The position numbers were made by a program, and so were the translations under genes. Below the pieces are notes generated by a model. That model was given only the letters and a program-made list of their open reading frames with translations. It was not told the origin of the DNA and ran no database searches. Source: G963717155 sp963717155 (GTDB taxonomy: Bacteria > Actinomycetota > Thermoleophilia > Gaiellales > JALYLC01). Taken from it: a stretch of DNA of 64,000 nt. Shown piece by piece: positions 41,200 through 49,516 of this stretch. The stretch lies in the NCBI GenBank assembly GCA_963717155.1, contig OY970326.1, positions 992,001 through 1,056,000 of the forward strand. Reading direction: 5' to 3'. Numbering within the stretch: position 1 is the first letter of the stretch; every line of letters starts with the position of its first letter.

Positions 41200-42059
41200 T
41201 GGATCTCGAGACATCGACACCGGCCGGGATGTCGTCGTACGGCGAGCAGTCGCACGAGCGTGTGGGGTTCTTCACCGACACGAGCGTGTGCATCGGCTGC
41301 AAGGCCTGCGAGGTCGCGTGCAAGGAGTGGAACGAGGTGCCCGAGGACGGCCTCAGCTTCAGCGGCGACTCCTTCGACAACACGGGCATGCTCGGCGCCA
41401 ACACCTGGAGGCACGTGGCCTTCATCGAGCAGACGCAGGCGCTGCGGGTTCCCGCCGACCCAGAGGCTGACCAGGAGCAGTTCCGCTGGTTGATGAGCTC
41501 CGACGTGTGCAAGCACTGCACCCACGCCGCGTGTCTCGACGTCTGCCCGACCGGGGCGCTGTTCCGAACCGAGTTCGGAACGGTCGTGGTGCAGGAGGAC
41601 GTCTGCAACGGCTGTGGCTACTGCGTCCCCGCGTGCCCGTTCGGCGTGATCGACCGACGGGAGATCGCAGGCTCGCCCGGCGAGGGCGCGGCCCAGAAGT
41701 GCACGCTCTGCTACGACCGCCTGAAGGACGGGTTGACGCCGGCGTGCGCCAAGGCCTGTCCGACGGAGTCGATCCAGTTCGGGCCGCTCGACGAGCTGCG
41801 CCAGCGCGCCGACGACCGGCTCGCCGCGGTTCGCGACGCCGGGCTCGCAGGCGCTCGCCTGTACGGACGCGACCCGGATGACGGCGTCGGCGGGTTCGGC
41901 GCGTTCTTCCTGTTGCTGGACGAACCCGAGGTGTACGGCCTGCCTCCGGATCCGGTCGCCTCCACGCGACGCCTTGCAGGCATGTGGCGGAGCGCGGCCC
42001 GGGCCGGGCTTCTGCTCGCCGCATCCGTCGCCCTCGCCTCCATCGGGCGAGGTCGCTGA
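41199..42059 (+). CDS. fdhB: Formate dehydrogenase iron-sulfur (beta) subunit
   Basis: The 286-residue electron-transfer subunit has four ferredoxin-type clusters: CIGCKACEVACKEW, CKHCTHAACLDVCP, CNGCGYCVPACPF and CTLCYDRLKDG followed by CAKACP. A C-terminal hydrophobic stretch (AGLLLAASVALASI) may anchor it to the membrane. The ATG overlaps the fdhA stop (TGATG). Confidence 0.94.
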   Translation: MDLETSTPAGMSSYGEQSHERVGFFTDTSVCIGCKACEVACKEWNEVPEDGLSFSGDSFDNTGMLGANTWRHVAFIEQTQALRVPADPEADQEQFRWLMSSDVCKHCTHAACLDVCPTGALFRTEFGTVVVQEDVCNGCGYCVPACPFGVIDRREIAGSPGEGAAQKCTLCYDRLKDGLTPACAKACPTESIQFGPLDELRQRADDRLAAVRDAGLAGARLYGRDPDDGVGGFGAFFLLLDEPEVYGLPPDPVASTRRLAGMWRSAARAGLLLAASVALASIGRGR

Positions 42060-42958
42060 TGGCATCGGCGAGCACGCGTCACGACGGCCACTCCTACTAC
42101 GGCCGCCCGATCGTCAAGGCGCCGGTCTGGAAGCCCTACATCGCCGGGTACATGTTCGCCGGAGGCCTAGCGGGTGGCTCGTCGCTGCTCGGGCTGGCCG
42201 CGCGGCTCTCCGGCAACGACCGGCTCGCCCGGAACGCCTCGCTCATCGCGGCCGCAAGCCTCGGCTCCAGTCCGCCGCTACTGATCGCCGACCTCGGGCG
42301 CCCCGCGCGGTTCCTCAACATGCTGCGCGTGTTCAAGGTCACGTCGCCGATGAGCGTCGGCACCTGGGTGCTGTCGGCCAGCGGCGCGAGCGGTGCGGTG
42401 TCTGCCGTGTGCGAGGTCGCAGGCGTCGCGCCGCGCCTGCGTCTGGCCGCCGAGACGACGTCGGCGTTGCTGGCGCCGACCCTCTGTACGTACACCGCCG
42501 TCCTGGTCGCAGACACCGCCGTTCCCGTCTGGCACGAGGCGCGCCGCGAGCTTCCGTTCGTGTTCGCTGGAGGTGCCGCGATGAGCGCCGGCGCCGCCGC
42601 GTCCCTGGTGACGCGACACGCGGACGCTCGAGCCGCACGACGCCTTCTGGGGCTCGGCGTCGCGACCGAGCTCGCAGCGACGGCGGTCATGGATCGCCGG
42701 CTCGGGCCCCTGGCTCAGCCGTACCGCGAAGGCCAGGCGGGGCGGTACATGCGTGCGGCGAAGGCGCTGACGATCGGCGGAGCCGCGCTGACCCTGTCGG
42801 CCGGGCGGCGGCGGGTCGGTCCGGCGCGAGTCGGGTCCGTCCTGGTGCTCGTGGGTGCGGCGTGCACGCGCCTCGCGGTGCTCGCCGCGGGCACGCAGTC
42901 GGCGAACGATCCGCAGGCCACCGTCGAGCCGCAGCGGCGGAGGGCGGACGCGCGCTGA
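42059..42958 (+). CDS. NrfD/PsrC-family membrane subunit
   Basis: The 299-residue polytopic protein has the NrfD opening (PVWKPYIAGYMFAGGLAGGS) and DLGRPARFLNMLRVFKVTSPMSVGTW, read here as DLGRPARFLNMLRVF. These are typical of quinone-reactive subunits that replace the haem b subunit FdnI. It should pass electrons from the formate dehydrogenase to menaquinone. Start ATG overlaps the fdhB stop. Confidence 0.9.
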   Translation: MASASTRHDGHSYYGRPIVKAPVWKPYIAGYMFAGGLAGGSSLLGLAARLSGNDRLARNASLIAAASLGSSPPLLIADLGRPARFLNMLRVFKVTSPMSVGTWVLSASGASGAVSAVCEVAGVAPRLRLAAETTSALLAPTLCTYTAVLVADTAVPVWHEARRELPFVFAGGAAMSAGAAASLVTRHADARAARRLLGLGVATELAATAVMDRRLGPLAQPYREGQAGRYMRAAKALTIGGAALTLSAGRRRVGPARVGSVLVLVGAACTRLAVLAAGTQSANDPQATVEPQRRRADAR

Positions 42959-43042
42959 ACGGCCCATCGCCTACCCACGTTTGACGGCACTGCGAGCGGG
43001 GAAAGCGATGCCGCTGTAGCGTCGAGCGAAGGGAGTACCGAC

Positions 43043-43318
43043 ATGGCGACCAGGAAGCAGACCCAGACGGCCCGCGAGAACGTCAAGAAGGCGCAGAAGG
43101 CCGCGACGCGCAATCGCACGATCGCGAATCTCCCCTCGGAGACTCGTCGCGATCTCGGTCGGCAGGCGGCCCTCAGCCGGCAGCGTGGTGGGGTCGCCGG
43201 CCACCGGCTCGAGGATCGGACGCGATCCCAGCTCTACGACCTCGCGCGCGAGCGGGGCATCCGCGGGCGCTCCAAGATGGGGAAGTGGGATCTCATCGAG
43301 GCGCTCCGCGCGCGGTGA
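43043..43318 (+). CDS. Small basic protein with a Rho-N/SAP-like C-terminus
   Basis: The 91-residue product has a Lys/Arg/Gln-rich N-terminal half (KQTQTARENVKKAQKAATRN) and a C-terminal helix-hairpin (RTRSQLYDLARERGIRGRS, then KWDLIEALRAR) like the Rho N-terminal or SAP nucleic-acid-binding motif. AAGGGAG precedes the ATG. Probably a nucleoid- or RNA-associated protein. It is ended by a strong hairpin. Confidence 0.75.
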   Translation: MATRKQTQTARENVKKAQKAATRNRTIANLPSETRRDLGRQAALSRQRGGVAGHRLEDRTRSQLYDLARERGIRGRSKMGKWDLIEALRAR

Positions 43319-43323
43319 CGCTC

Positions 43324-43364
43324 GGATCCCTGCTCGCACGCATCTCGCGTGCGAGCAGGGATCC
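43324..43364. terminator. Bidirectional hairpin terminator
   Basis: An 18-bp perfect stem (left arm 43324-43341, right arm 43347-43364, loop ATCTC) lies between convergent genes, 8 nt from the end of the secreted-protein gene. There is no T run on either side. Confidence 0.85.
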
Positions 43365-43372
43365 CTCGCGCC

Positions 43373-44887
43373 TTACTTCTTCACGAGCGCCTGGGGGCCC
43401 CAGGACACGATGATGTTGATCTTCGTGCCGGCCGGGACCGTGGCGCCCGTGCGCGAGGTCTGCGCCTTGATGTGGAACTTCTTGAACTTCTTGGACGACT
43501 GCTTGGCCACGGTGCCGAGCTGGCAGCCGGCCTTGCGGAAGCTGTCCCGTGCCTGTGCGACCGTCTGATTCAGGGCACGCGGCACGACACACGGCAGCGT
43601 CAGGGTCGGGAGAACGGCCGCACCGAGGGCAGAGACCTCGGCGCTGGAGGCGCCCCAGCCATAGGCGAAGCCCATCGTCAGAGCGCCGCCTGCGGGCACC
43701 GTGCGGTCCTCCTGCACCCAGAGCGAGTCGGGGCTCTTGAACGCGAGTGCGGTCGGGGCGAGCTGGACGATCGCGACGCCCTGGTCGTGATGCGTGTTGT
43801 TGTCGCCCGCAGAGGCGTACCTGACCTGGTACGCGAACGGCGACGTCGGTGCGGGCGGGACGAGGTAGCCCGGCGAGAAGATCGAGACCTGGGGCCCGAC
43901 CCACGGGAACGTGAAGCCTGCACCCGTCGTCGAACCGTTCTCGTAGACGGCGCTGAGCCTGTGCGCCTTGCCGTCGGTGCTGGACCAGCTGTCGATCACT
44001 GCCGCGAGCCGACCGTTCTGGCTCTGGGTGATCGAGCGGTCGAGCCGGACGCCCGCGGGCACGAAGCTGGTGCAGGTCGCCGGATTGACCGGCCAGGTCG
44101 TCTGGTCAGGCGCGCACTTGAGGATCGTCTCGGACTCGCGGATCGTCAGATTGCCCGTCGCCGGGTCGGTGCTCACGGCGACCGTCAGCGGAGCCAGCCC
44201 GGGAAGGTTCGCGCTCGACGTCGGGTGCGCGAAGAGCGTCGCCGCTCCGGCAGGTGTGAACGAGTTCACGCCATCGACCTGGATCGCCGAACGTGCGCCG
44301 ATCGTGTTGGCGAGACGGGCGGCGCAGGTGAAGACGTCAGCAGAGGTCGTGAAGCCGGACGAGAACGTGGCCGAGCCGAGCACGCCGCAGGTGCCGGCGG
44401 ACGCGTACATGCCGCGGCCCGAGAGCTGCGGTGCGCGCACGCGATAGTCGATCACTCCACCGTTCCCGGGTCCGCCCTTGAGGGCGATGAGCCGGACGTC
44501 GCCGACGAGCAGGCGCGCGCCCGCGAAGCTCGCGCTGGTCGAGGCGTGATTGGCCGGGACGGCCCGTAGCACGCACGACTGGGCGACAAGCTTCGCCATC
44601 GTCGCGGCCGGGATCGTCGTCGAGAAGTCACCCGCCGCGTTCGGCGCGACGTTCGCCTTCACGACCAGCCCGACCGTGCCGTCGCAGCGCAGATCCACCT
44701 TGGCGGTCTTGCCGTTGGACGTCCCCGTGACGACGAGGCTGGTTGGACCCGTCGCAGGGAAGGTGATGTACGAGGGATCGGCGGGCGACGTGATCCGGGT
44801 CGCCGTCGGGGCAGCAAGAGCAGGCCCCGCGAAGACCCCGAGAGCGCCGACCGCCAGAAGTGCACGGATCGAGAGTCGGTTTCGCAT
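43373..44887 (-). CDS. Secreted protein with C-terminal PASTA domain
   Basis: The 504-residue product has a Sec signal peptide (MRNRLSIRALLAVGALGVF, cleaved near ALAAP). A large Thr/Ser/Ala-rich beta-type ectodomain with several Cys pairs follows, and the last about 70 residues match a PASTA domain: VPRALNQTVAQARDSFRKAG, GTVAKQSS, TGATVPAGTKINIIVSWG. PASTA domains usually bind peptidoglycan or act as linkers. A TATGTA box close to the ATG suggests a leaderless transcript. No known function for the main domain. Confidence 0.82.
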   Translation of the reverse strand: MRNRLSIRALLAVGALGVFAGPALAAPTATRITSPADPSYITFPATGPTSLVVTGTSNGKTAKVDLRCDGTVGLVVKANVAPNAAGDFSTTIPAATMAKLVAQSCVLRAVPANHASTSASFAGARLLVGDVRLIALKGGPGNGGVIDYRVRAPQLSGRGMYASAGTCGVLGSATFSSGFTTSADVFTCAARLANTIGARSAIQVDGVNSFTPAGAATLFAHPTSSANLPGLAPLTVAVSTDPATGNLTIRESETILKCAPDQTTWPVNPATCTSFVPAGVRLDRSITQSQNGRLAAVIDSWSSTDGKAHRLSAVYENGSTTGAGFTFPWVGPQVSIFSPGYLVPPAPTSPFAYQVRYASAGDNNTHHDQGVAIVQLAPTALAFKSPDSLWVQEDRTVPAGGALTMGFAYGWGASSAEVSALGAAVLPTLTLPCVVPRALNQTVAQARDSFRKAGCQLGTVAKQSSKKFKKFHIKAQTSRTGATVPAGTKINIIVSWGPQALVKK

Positions 44888-45044
44888 GACCCATACATAC
44901 CCTGGTTAGGGGTCTGCGAAGCGCTTGTTGCGCCAATGTGTACTAAACGCGAACGGAACGCTTACGCCTTGCCTCGTTCGAGCGGACGAATCCGCTTCTC
45001 TGCTGGTCGCGTACTAGCGGGAAAACCGCGTAGAGGTGAAAGAC

Positions 45045-45716
45045 ATGCAGCGACGCAATCGACGAAGTGCACTGAACGCACGAACCATGGCCCCACGAAC
45101 GGGCCTCGTGGTAGCCATGACCGCCCTGCTGGGCGTGCTCGGATTCCTCACCGCCGGCTCGATCGCCGGCGCTGCGAGCCATACAAAGGCAACGGTGTCG
45201 GTCCGCACGACGCCGCTCGGGAGCATTCTCGTGAACCCGAGCGGTCACAGCCTGTACATGTTCAAGAACGACCGGAACGGCAAGAGCACGTGCAGTGGTA
45301 GCTGTGCGAAGTTCTGGCCGCCCCTCATCGCACACGGCAAGCCGACCGCGGGCCCGGGGGCGAAGAACGCCCTACTCGGCACGACGAAGCGGAGCGACGG
45401 CCGCCTGCAGGTGACCTACCGCAAGCACCCGCTGTACACGTTCGCGCCCGACAAGCAGCCGGGTCAGGTGAACGGCCAGGGGAGCGGCGGGGTGTGGTAT
45501 GTGATGTCCATCGGTGGCGCCCCGATCGTCAAGGCACTGGACACGACCGCGCCGGCGACCACGACGACGAGCGGCGACGGAACGACAACGCCCGGCGCGA
45601 CGACGACGAACCCGGCAACCCCGACGACGCCCGGCGACACCACGACCGCGCCCGCCACGACGACGGGCACGACGACGACCACGCCCACCATGACCACCAC
45701 GCCGTACGGGTACTGA
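45045..45716 (+). CDS. Secreted protein with Lipoprotein_15-type repeats (PF03640) and Thr-rich tail
   Basis: The 223-residue product has a basic N-terminus and signal segment (GLVVAMTALLGVLGFLTAG). Two repeats of the secreted-repeat family follow: SGHSLYMFKNDRNGKSTCSG with CAKFWPPL, and KHPLYTFAPDKQPGQVNGQG. The last about 55 residues are a Thr/Pro/Ala-rich low-complexity tail, probably a wall-spanning or glycosylated linker. AGAGG lies 8 nt before ATG 45045; a GTG 9 nt earlier is possible. Confidence 0.85.
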   Translation: MQRRNRRSALNARTMAPRTGLVVAMTALLGVLGFLTAGSIAGAASHTKATVSVRTTPLGSILVNPSGHSLYMFKNDRNGKSTCSGSCAKFWPPLIAHGKPTAGPGAKNALLGTTKRSDGRLQVTYRKHPLYTFAPDKQPGQVNGQGSGGVWYVMSIGGAPIVKALDTTAPATTTTSGDGTTTPGATTTNPATPTTPGDTTTAPATTTGTTTTTPTMTTTPYGY

Positions 45717-45732
45717 GGCTGGTGCCAGCCTC
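45715..45732. terminator. Hairpin at the stop of the secreted-repeat gene
   Basis: GAGGCTGG and CCAGCCTC face each other around a TG centre, beginning inside the stop codon. It can act as a transcript end and also lies at one edge of the inverted repeat copy described next. Confidence 0.5.
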
Positions 45733-45836
45733 GGAAAAGGCGCAGGCTCGGAGCGTGGTTCTCGGGACCTGGCTGTGGTCACGTGAGGCGTTGCGCAGAC
45801 GTACTCAGATCCGTCGAAATGGTGATCGCGGCTAGG
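45717..45836 (-). repeat. Diverged inverted copy of the ~180-bp repeat
   Basis: Read on the minus strand, this stretch follows the tandem repeat closely. GTCCCGAGAACCACGCTC is identical, and ACGTCTGCGC, GCCTGCG and CTTTTCCG also occur in the same order at similar distances. It is more diverged than the tandem copies are from each other. Confidence 0.65.
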
Positions 45837-45890
45837 CCGTGACTGACATGGGCCACGGAGATCTCAGGTGGCGCTGGTTCGAAAAGATCC

Positions 45891-45930
45891 ACAGGTCGCG
45901 CGCTCGAAGCGTTTCGAGCGCGCGACCTGT
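45891..45930. terminator. Perfect 18-bp hairpin
   Basis: ACAGGTCGCGCGCTCGAA and its inverse complement enclose a GCGT loop. It separates the inverted repeat copy from the tandem copies. As a terminator it has no T run; it could also belong to the repeat element itself. Confidence 0.7.
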
Positions 45931-45944
45931 GTGTCCTGGTTGAC

Positions 45945-46484
45945 TATGTCGTTTGCGGCCTGACCGCTATCACGGTTGCGATGGGTCGACGACGTCTGCG
46001 CTGCGCCTTACGGGACCCGCGCTAGGTCCCGAGAACCACGCTCGCGGCCTGCGTCTTTTCCGCGTCTCCTTGGCCCTACGACCTGTGGTCCGGTCGTGCT
46101 CGTCTCAAACCTGTGGTCTTTGCCCTATGTCGTTTGCGGCCTGACCGCTATCACGGTTGCGATGGGTCGACGACGTCTGCGCTGCGCCTACGGGACCCGC
46201 GCTAGGTCCCGAGAACCACGCTCGCGGCCTGCGTCTTTTCTGCGTCTCCTTGGCCCTACGACCTGTGGTCCGGTCGTGCTCGTCTCAACCTGTGGTCTTT
46301 GCCCTATGTCGTTTGCGGCCTGACCGCTATCACGGTTGCGATGGGTCGACGACGTCTGCGCTGCGCCTTACGGGACCCACGCTAGGTCCCGAGAACCACG
46401 CTCACGGCCTGCGTCTTTTCTGCGTCTCGCTTGGCCCTACGACCTGTGGTCCGGTCGCGCTCGTCTCAATCTGTGGTCCTTGCC
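45945..46484 (+). repeat. Tandem array, three copies of a ~180-bp repeat
   Basis: Copies start at 45945, 46126 and 46305 (TATGTCGTTTGCGGCCTGAC), with periods of 181 and 179 bp. They differ only by a few substitutions and single-base indels, which shift all reading frames, so coding is unlikely. Each copy holds AGGTCCCGAGAACCACGCTC and ACCTGTGGTCCGGTCG. It fills the gap between the secreted-repeat gene and etfD, where no gene is supported. Confidence 0.9.
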
Positions 46485-46540
46485 TCACGGGTTCCACGCT
46501 AGTCCCGAGAACCACGCTCACGACTTGTCTTTCTCGCGGC
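46485..46540 (+). repeat. Truncated fourth repeat copy
   Basis: After the third copy, a shorter and more diverged segment repeats the block TCACGGGTTCCACGCTAG and CCCGAGAACCACGCTCACG and then ends 10 bp before the stop codon of the convergent etfD gene. Confidence 0.7.
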
Positions 46541-46550
46541 TCCCGGAGCG

Positions 46551-48551
46551 CTATGGCTGGGTCGGGCCCTCGGCTCCTCGCTCGACGGCCTGCATCAGCA
46601 GCGTCGCAACGTCAACCACCTCGAGATTCGAGCCCGTCGAGCGCACGCCGTCGTCGAGCATCACCGTGCAGAACGGGCAGGCGACGGCCAGCGTCCCGGC
46701 GCCGGTCGCGTCCGCCTCGCGGACGCGCGCCTCGTTGATCGCCCCTCCGCGCTCCTCCATCCACATGTGAGCTCCACCCGCGCCGCAGCAGAACGTCCGC
46801 TCGCGGTTGCGCGGCATCTCGACTCCCGTGCCGACGGCGTCGACGAGCTCCCGGGGATCCGAGCGCACGTCGTTGTGGCGGGCCAGGTAGCACGAGTCGT
46901 GGTACGTGATCCGGCGCTCGTCGGCCTGCGGCTGCAGCCTCCCGTCGCGCACGAGCTCGGCGAGCAGCTCGGTGTGGTGCAGCACCTCGTAGCGGCCGCC
47001 GAAGTCGGCGTACTCGTTGCCGAGGGTGTTGAAGCAGTGCGGGCAGGTCGTGACGATCTTCGTCACCCCGGCCTCGCCGAGCGTCTCGACGTTCTGCTGG
47101 GCGTACGACTGGAACGTGTACTCGTTGCCCATCCGGCGCGCCGGGTCGCCCGTGCAGCACTCGCGCGGTCCGAGGATCGCGAAGTCGACCCCGGCTGCCT
47201 GCAGCAGCTTCGCCGTGGAGCGCGCGCCCTCGCGTGCCCGCTCGTCGTAGGACGGGGCGCAGCCGACCCAGAACAGCACCTCCGGCGGTGGGTCGCCGGG
47301 CTCCAGCACCCGCACGTCGAGTCCGTCGGCCCAGGCCGCACGCTCGACCTGCGGCTTGCCCCACGGGTTGGCGCTGCGCTCGACGTCCCGCAGCATCGTC
47401 GCTGCCTCCTCGGGGAAGCGGCCCTCGACCATCACGAGGTGGCGGCGCAGGTCGACGATGTGGTCGATGTGCTCGATCGAGACAGGGCACTCGCGCACGC
47501 AGGCACCGCACGTGACGCAGTCCCATACGACGTCGTCGGAGACGGCATTCGGCACCAGGGGCGTCGGTGTGAAGCCCTCGCCGCCGTCCGTCGCCGCCAG
47601 CAGGTCGGGGCCCTCGTGGAACACCTGGTCGCGGATGCCCATGATCAGGAGCTTCGGCGAGAGCTCCTTGCCGGTGGCATAGGCCGGGCAGACGTCCTGA
47701 CAGCGGCCGCACTCGGTGCACGACATCGTGTCGACGATCTGCTTCCAGGTCAGGTCGGCGACCGTCGCAGCGCCGAAGCGGATGTCCTCCTCGGCGACGC
47801 CTTCCTCGTCGAAACGCAGCGGCTCGAGCCGTCCCCGGGCCCGCGTTCGTCCGAAGTAGACGTTGATCCCCGCGGTCACGATGTGCAGGTGCTTGGAGTG
47901 GGGCAGGTAGGTGAGGAAGCCCAGGATGATCAGGACGTGGGCCCAGACGGCCGCGCGCTCGAGCACCTTCGTCCCCTCGCCGTTCCCGAGGGCCTGCGAC
48001 ACGAGATCGGACAGCGGCGCCCAGGTCGCCGGGTGGTACTCGTTCAGGCCCAGTGCGATCCGCGAGGCGTGCCAGAGGACGAGCGTCACGACGATGCCCG
48101 CGATCAGCCCGAGGATCAGGTCGGCCTCGCCCAGGTGGCTCCCGTCGAAGCGACGCGGTCGCTGCAGCTTCCTGATCGCGAAGGCGGTCAGCACGCCCGC
48201 GAGCACCAGCCCCGCGAAGAGGTCGACGAGGAAGGCGAACCAGCCCTGGTGGCCGAGCCAGGGCAGCGTCGCGTTCTTGTCGACGATCCCGATCATCGCG
48301 ATCACGATCGTCGGCAGCAGCACGATGAAGCCCCAGAAGATGGCGGCATGCATCAGGCCCGGGACGAGCCGCTGGAACAGCTTGCGCTGTCCCAGCACCA
48401 CGACCGCCTCGTTCCGCACCCGCTGCGGCACGTCGTCGAAGCGCGCGACGGGCTTGCCCATGCGCACGAGCCGCCAGAGCAGGCGGGCCCGCCGTGCGAA
48501 GACACCGACGCAGACGACGACGATGACGAGCAGGACGAGGCCGGCGATCAC
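46551..48551 (-). CDS. EtfD-type membrane iron-sulfur oxidoreductase (ETF:menaquinone oxidoreductase candidate)
   Basis: The 666-residue protein has about five N-terminal membrane helices (to about residue 250) with haem-b-type His (GLMHAAIFWGF, LWHASRIAL). Two [4Fe-4S] ferredoxin motifs follow (CTECGRCQDVCP, CVTCGACVRECP), then two CCG domains as in heterodisulfide reductase HdrD (TCPHCFNTLGNEY, FCCGAGGAHMWMEE). EtfD proteins pass electrons from EtfAB to menaquinone. The GTG start overlaps the etfA stop (TAGTG), placing it in one operon with the flavoprotein genes. Confidence 0.88.
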   Translation of the reverse strand: MIAGLVLLVIVVVCVGVFARRARLLWRLVRMGKPVARFDDVPQRVRNEAVVVLGQRKLFQRLVPGLMHAAIFWGFIVLLPTIVIAMIGIVDKNATLPWLGHQGWFAFLVDLFAGLVLAGVLTAFAIRKLQRPRRFDGSHLGEADLILGLIAGIVVTLVLWHASRIALGLNEYHPATWAPLSDLVSQALGNGEGTKVLERAAVWAHVLIILGFLTYLPHSKHLHIVTAGINVYFGRTRARGRLEPLRFDEEGVAEEDIRFGAATVADLTWKQIVDTMSCTECGRCQDVCPAYATGKELSPKLLIMGIRDQVFHEGPDLLAATDGGEGFTPTPLVPNAVSDDVVWDCVTCGACVRECPVSIEHIDHIVDLRRHLVMVEGRFPEEAATMLRDVERSANPWGKPQVERAAWADGLDVRVLEPGDPPPEVLFWVGCAPSYDERAREGARSTAKLLQAAGVDFAILGPRECCTGDPARRMGNEYTFQSYAQQNVETLGEAGVTKIVTTCPHCFNTLGNEYADFGGRYEVLHHTELLAELVRDGRLQPQADERRITYHDSCYLARHNDVRSDPRELVDAVGTGVEMPRNRERTFCCGAGGAHMWMEERGGAINEARVREADATGAGTLAVACPFCTVMLDDGVRSTGSNLEVVDVATLLMQAVERGAEGPTQP

Positions 48552-49516
48552 TACGTTCCCTGCTGGCGCCGGATCTCGGCAGCGATCGCTGGGACGACCT
48601 CGTGCAGATCGCCGATCACCGCGTAGTCGGCGGTTGCCATGATCGGAGCCTCGGGGTCGGTGTTGACGGCGAGGATCCGCTTCGCGCCCTTCGCGCCCGC
48701 GAGGTGCTGGGTCGCGCCGCTGACGCCGCACGCGATGTAGATCTCGGGCGCGATCTTCGTGCCCGTCTGGCCGACCTGGTCGGTGTGCGAGCGCCAGCCC
48801 GCCATGGTGACCGCGCGCGAGCAGCCCACGGCGCCGCCGAGCAGCGCGGCCAGGTCCTCGATCGGAGCGAAGCCCTCGGGAGAGCCGACGCCGCGGCCGC
48901 CGGTGACCACGACCTTGGCGTCGGCGAGCGAGATGCCGCCCGTCGCCGCTGCGACGCGCTCGCGCACGCGCACGACGAGATCGGCATCGTCCAGCTCCGG
49001 TGTGAACGGCTCGAGCGCGGCCGTTGCCGTGCCGGATGCCTCGGCGGCGACCGCGTGCGGCGCCACCGTCAGGAATGCGCGCTCGGCATGCAGCCGCGCC
49101 TCCTCCAGCAGGCTGCCGCCCCAGCGGATGCGCGTCAGCTCGAGCGGTCGGCCGGCGCTCGCCGCGATGCAGTTCGCGGCCAGCGGCTCGTCGGCACGCG
49201 CAGCGGCGCGGGCGAGCACCTCGTTGCCGCGCTCGCTCCCGGGCGCGACGACGACGGCGGCACCCAGCCTCTCGGCCGTGTCGCCGACGATCCGGGCCCA
49301 CGCATCCGGTGCGTAGGCGTCGAGCGCGTCGTGCTCGGCGACGTGTGCGGTCGCGACGCCGTGCGCGCCGAGGCCCGCCGCGGCCTCACGCCCGCCGGGG
49401 CCGACGAGCAGGGCGTCGATCGGGCCGCCCTGCGCGAGTCCGCGCGCGAGGGTCAGCGCCTGCAGCGAGACATCGGTCGGCTCGCCATCGCTGTGGTCGC
49501 ACAGAACGAGCAGCAC
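48551..49516 (-). CDS. etfA: Electron transfer flavoprotein alpha subunit
   Basis: The 321-residue protein carries the C-terminal FAD-binding domain typical of EtfA: GGRGVGSPEGF, WRSHTDQVGQTGTKIAPEIY, ACGVSGATQHLAGAKGAK and AVNTDPEAPIMATADY. With EtfB it accepts electrons from the dimethylglycine-type dehydrogenase. GTG start directly follows the etfB stop without spacer. Confidence 0.95.
   Translation of the reverse strand: MLLVLCDHSDGEPTDVSLQALTLARGLAQGGPIDALLVGPGGREAAAGLGAHGVATAHVAEHDALDAYAPDAWARIVGDTAERLGAAVVVAPGSERGNEVLARAAARADEPLAANCIAASAGRPLELTRIRWGGSLLEEARLHAERAFLTVAPHAVAAEASGTATAALEPFTPELDDADLVVRVRERVAAATGGISLADAKVVVTGGRGVGSPEGFAPIEDLAALLGGAVGCSRAVTMAGWRSHTDQVGQTGTKIAPEIYIACGVSGATQHLAGAKGAKRILAVNTDPEAPIMATADYAVIGDLHEVVPAIAAEIRRQQGT

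Noticed and set aside
45945..46540. CRISPR array
   Set aside because: Units are about 180 bp without short direct repeats alternating with unique spacers, and no cas genes are nearby.
45945..46738. Overlapping small open frames in the ~180-bp repeats as a repeated protein family
   Set aside because: Single-base indels between copies shift the frames, and there is no ribosome-binding site or recognisable domain.
46767..48626. About 620-codon plus-strand frame opposite etfD
   Set aside because: Low-complexity Asp/Arg/Val composition and no domain; the minus strand encodes a complete EtfD.
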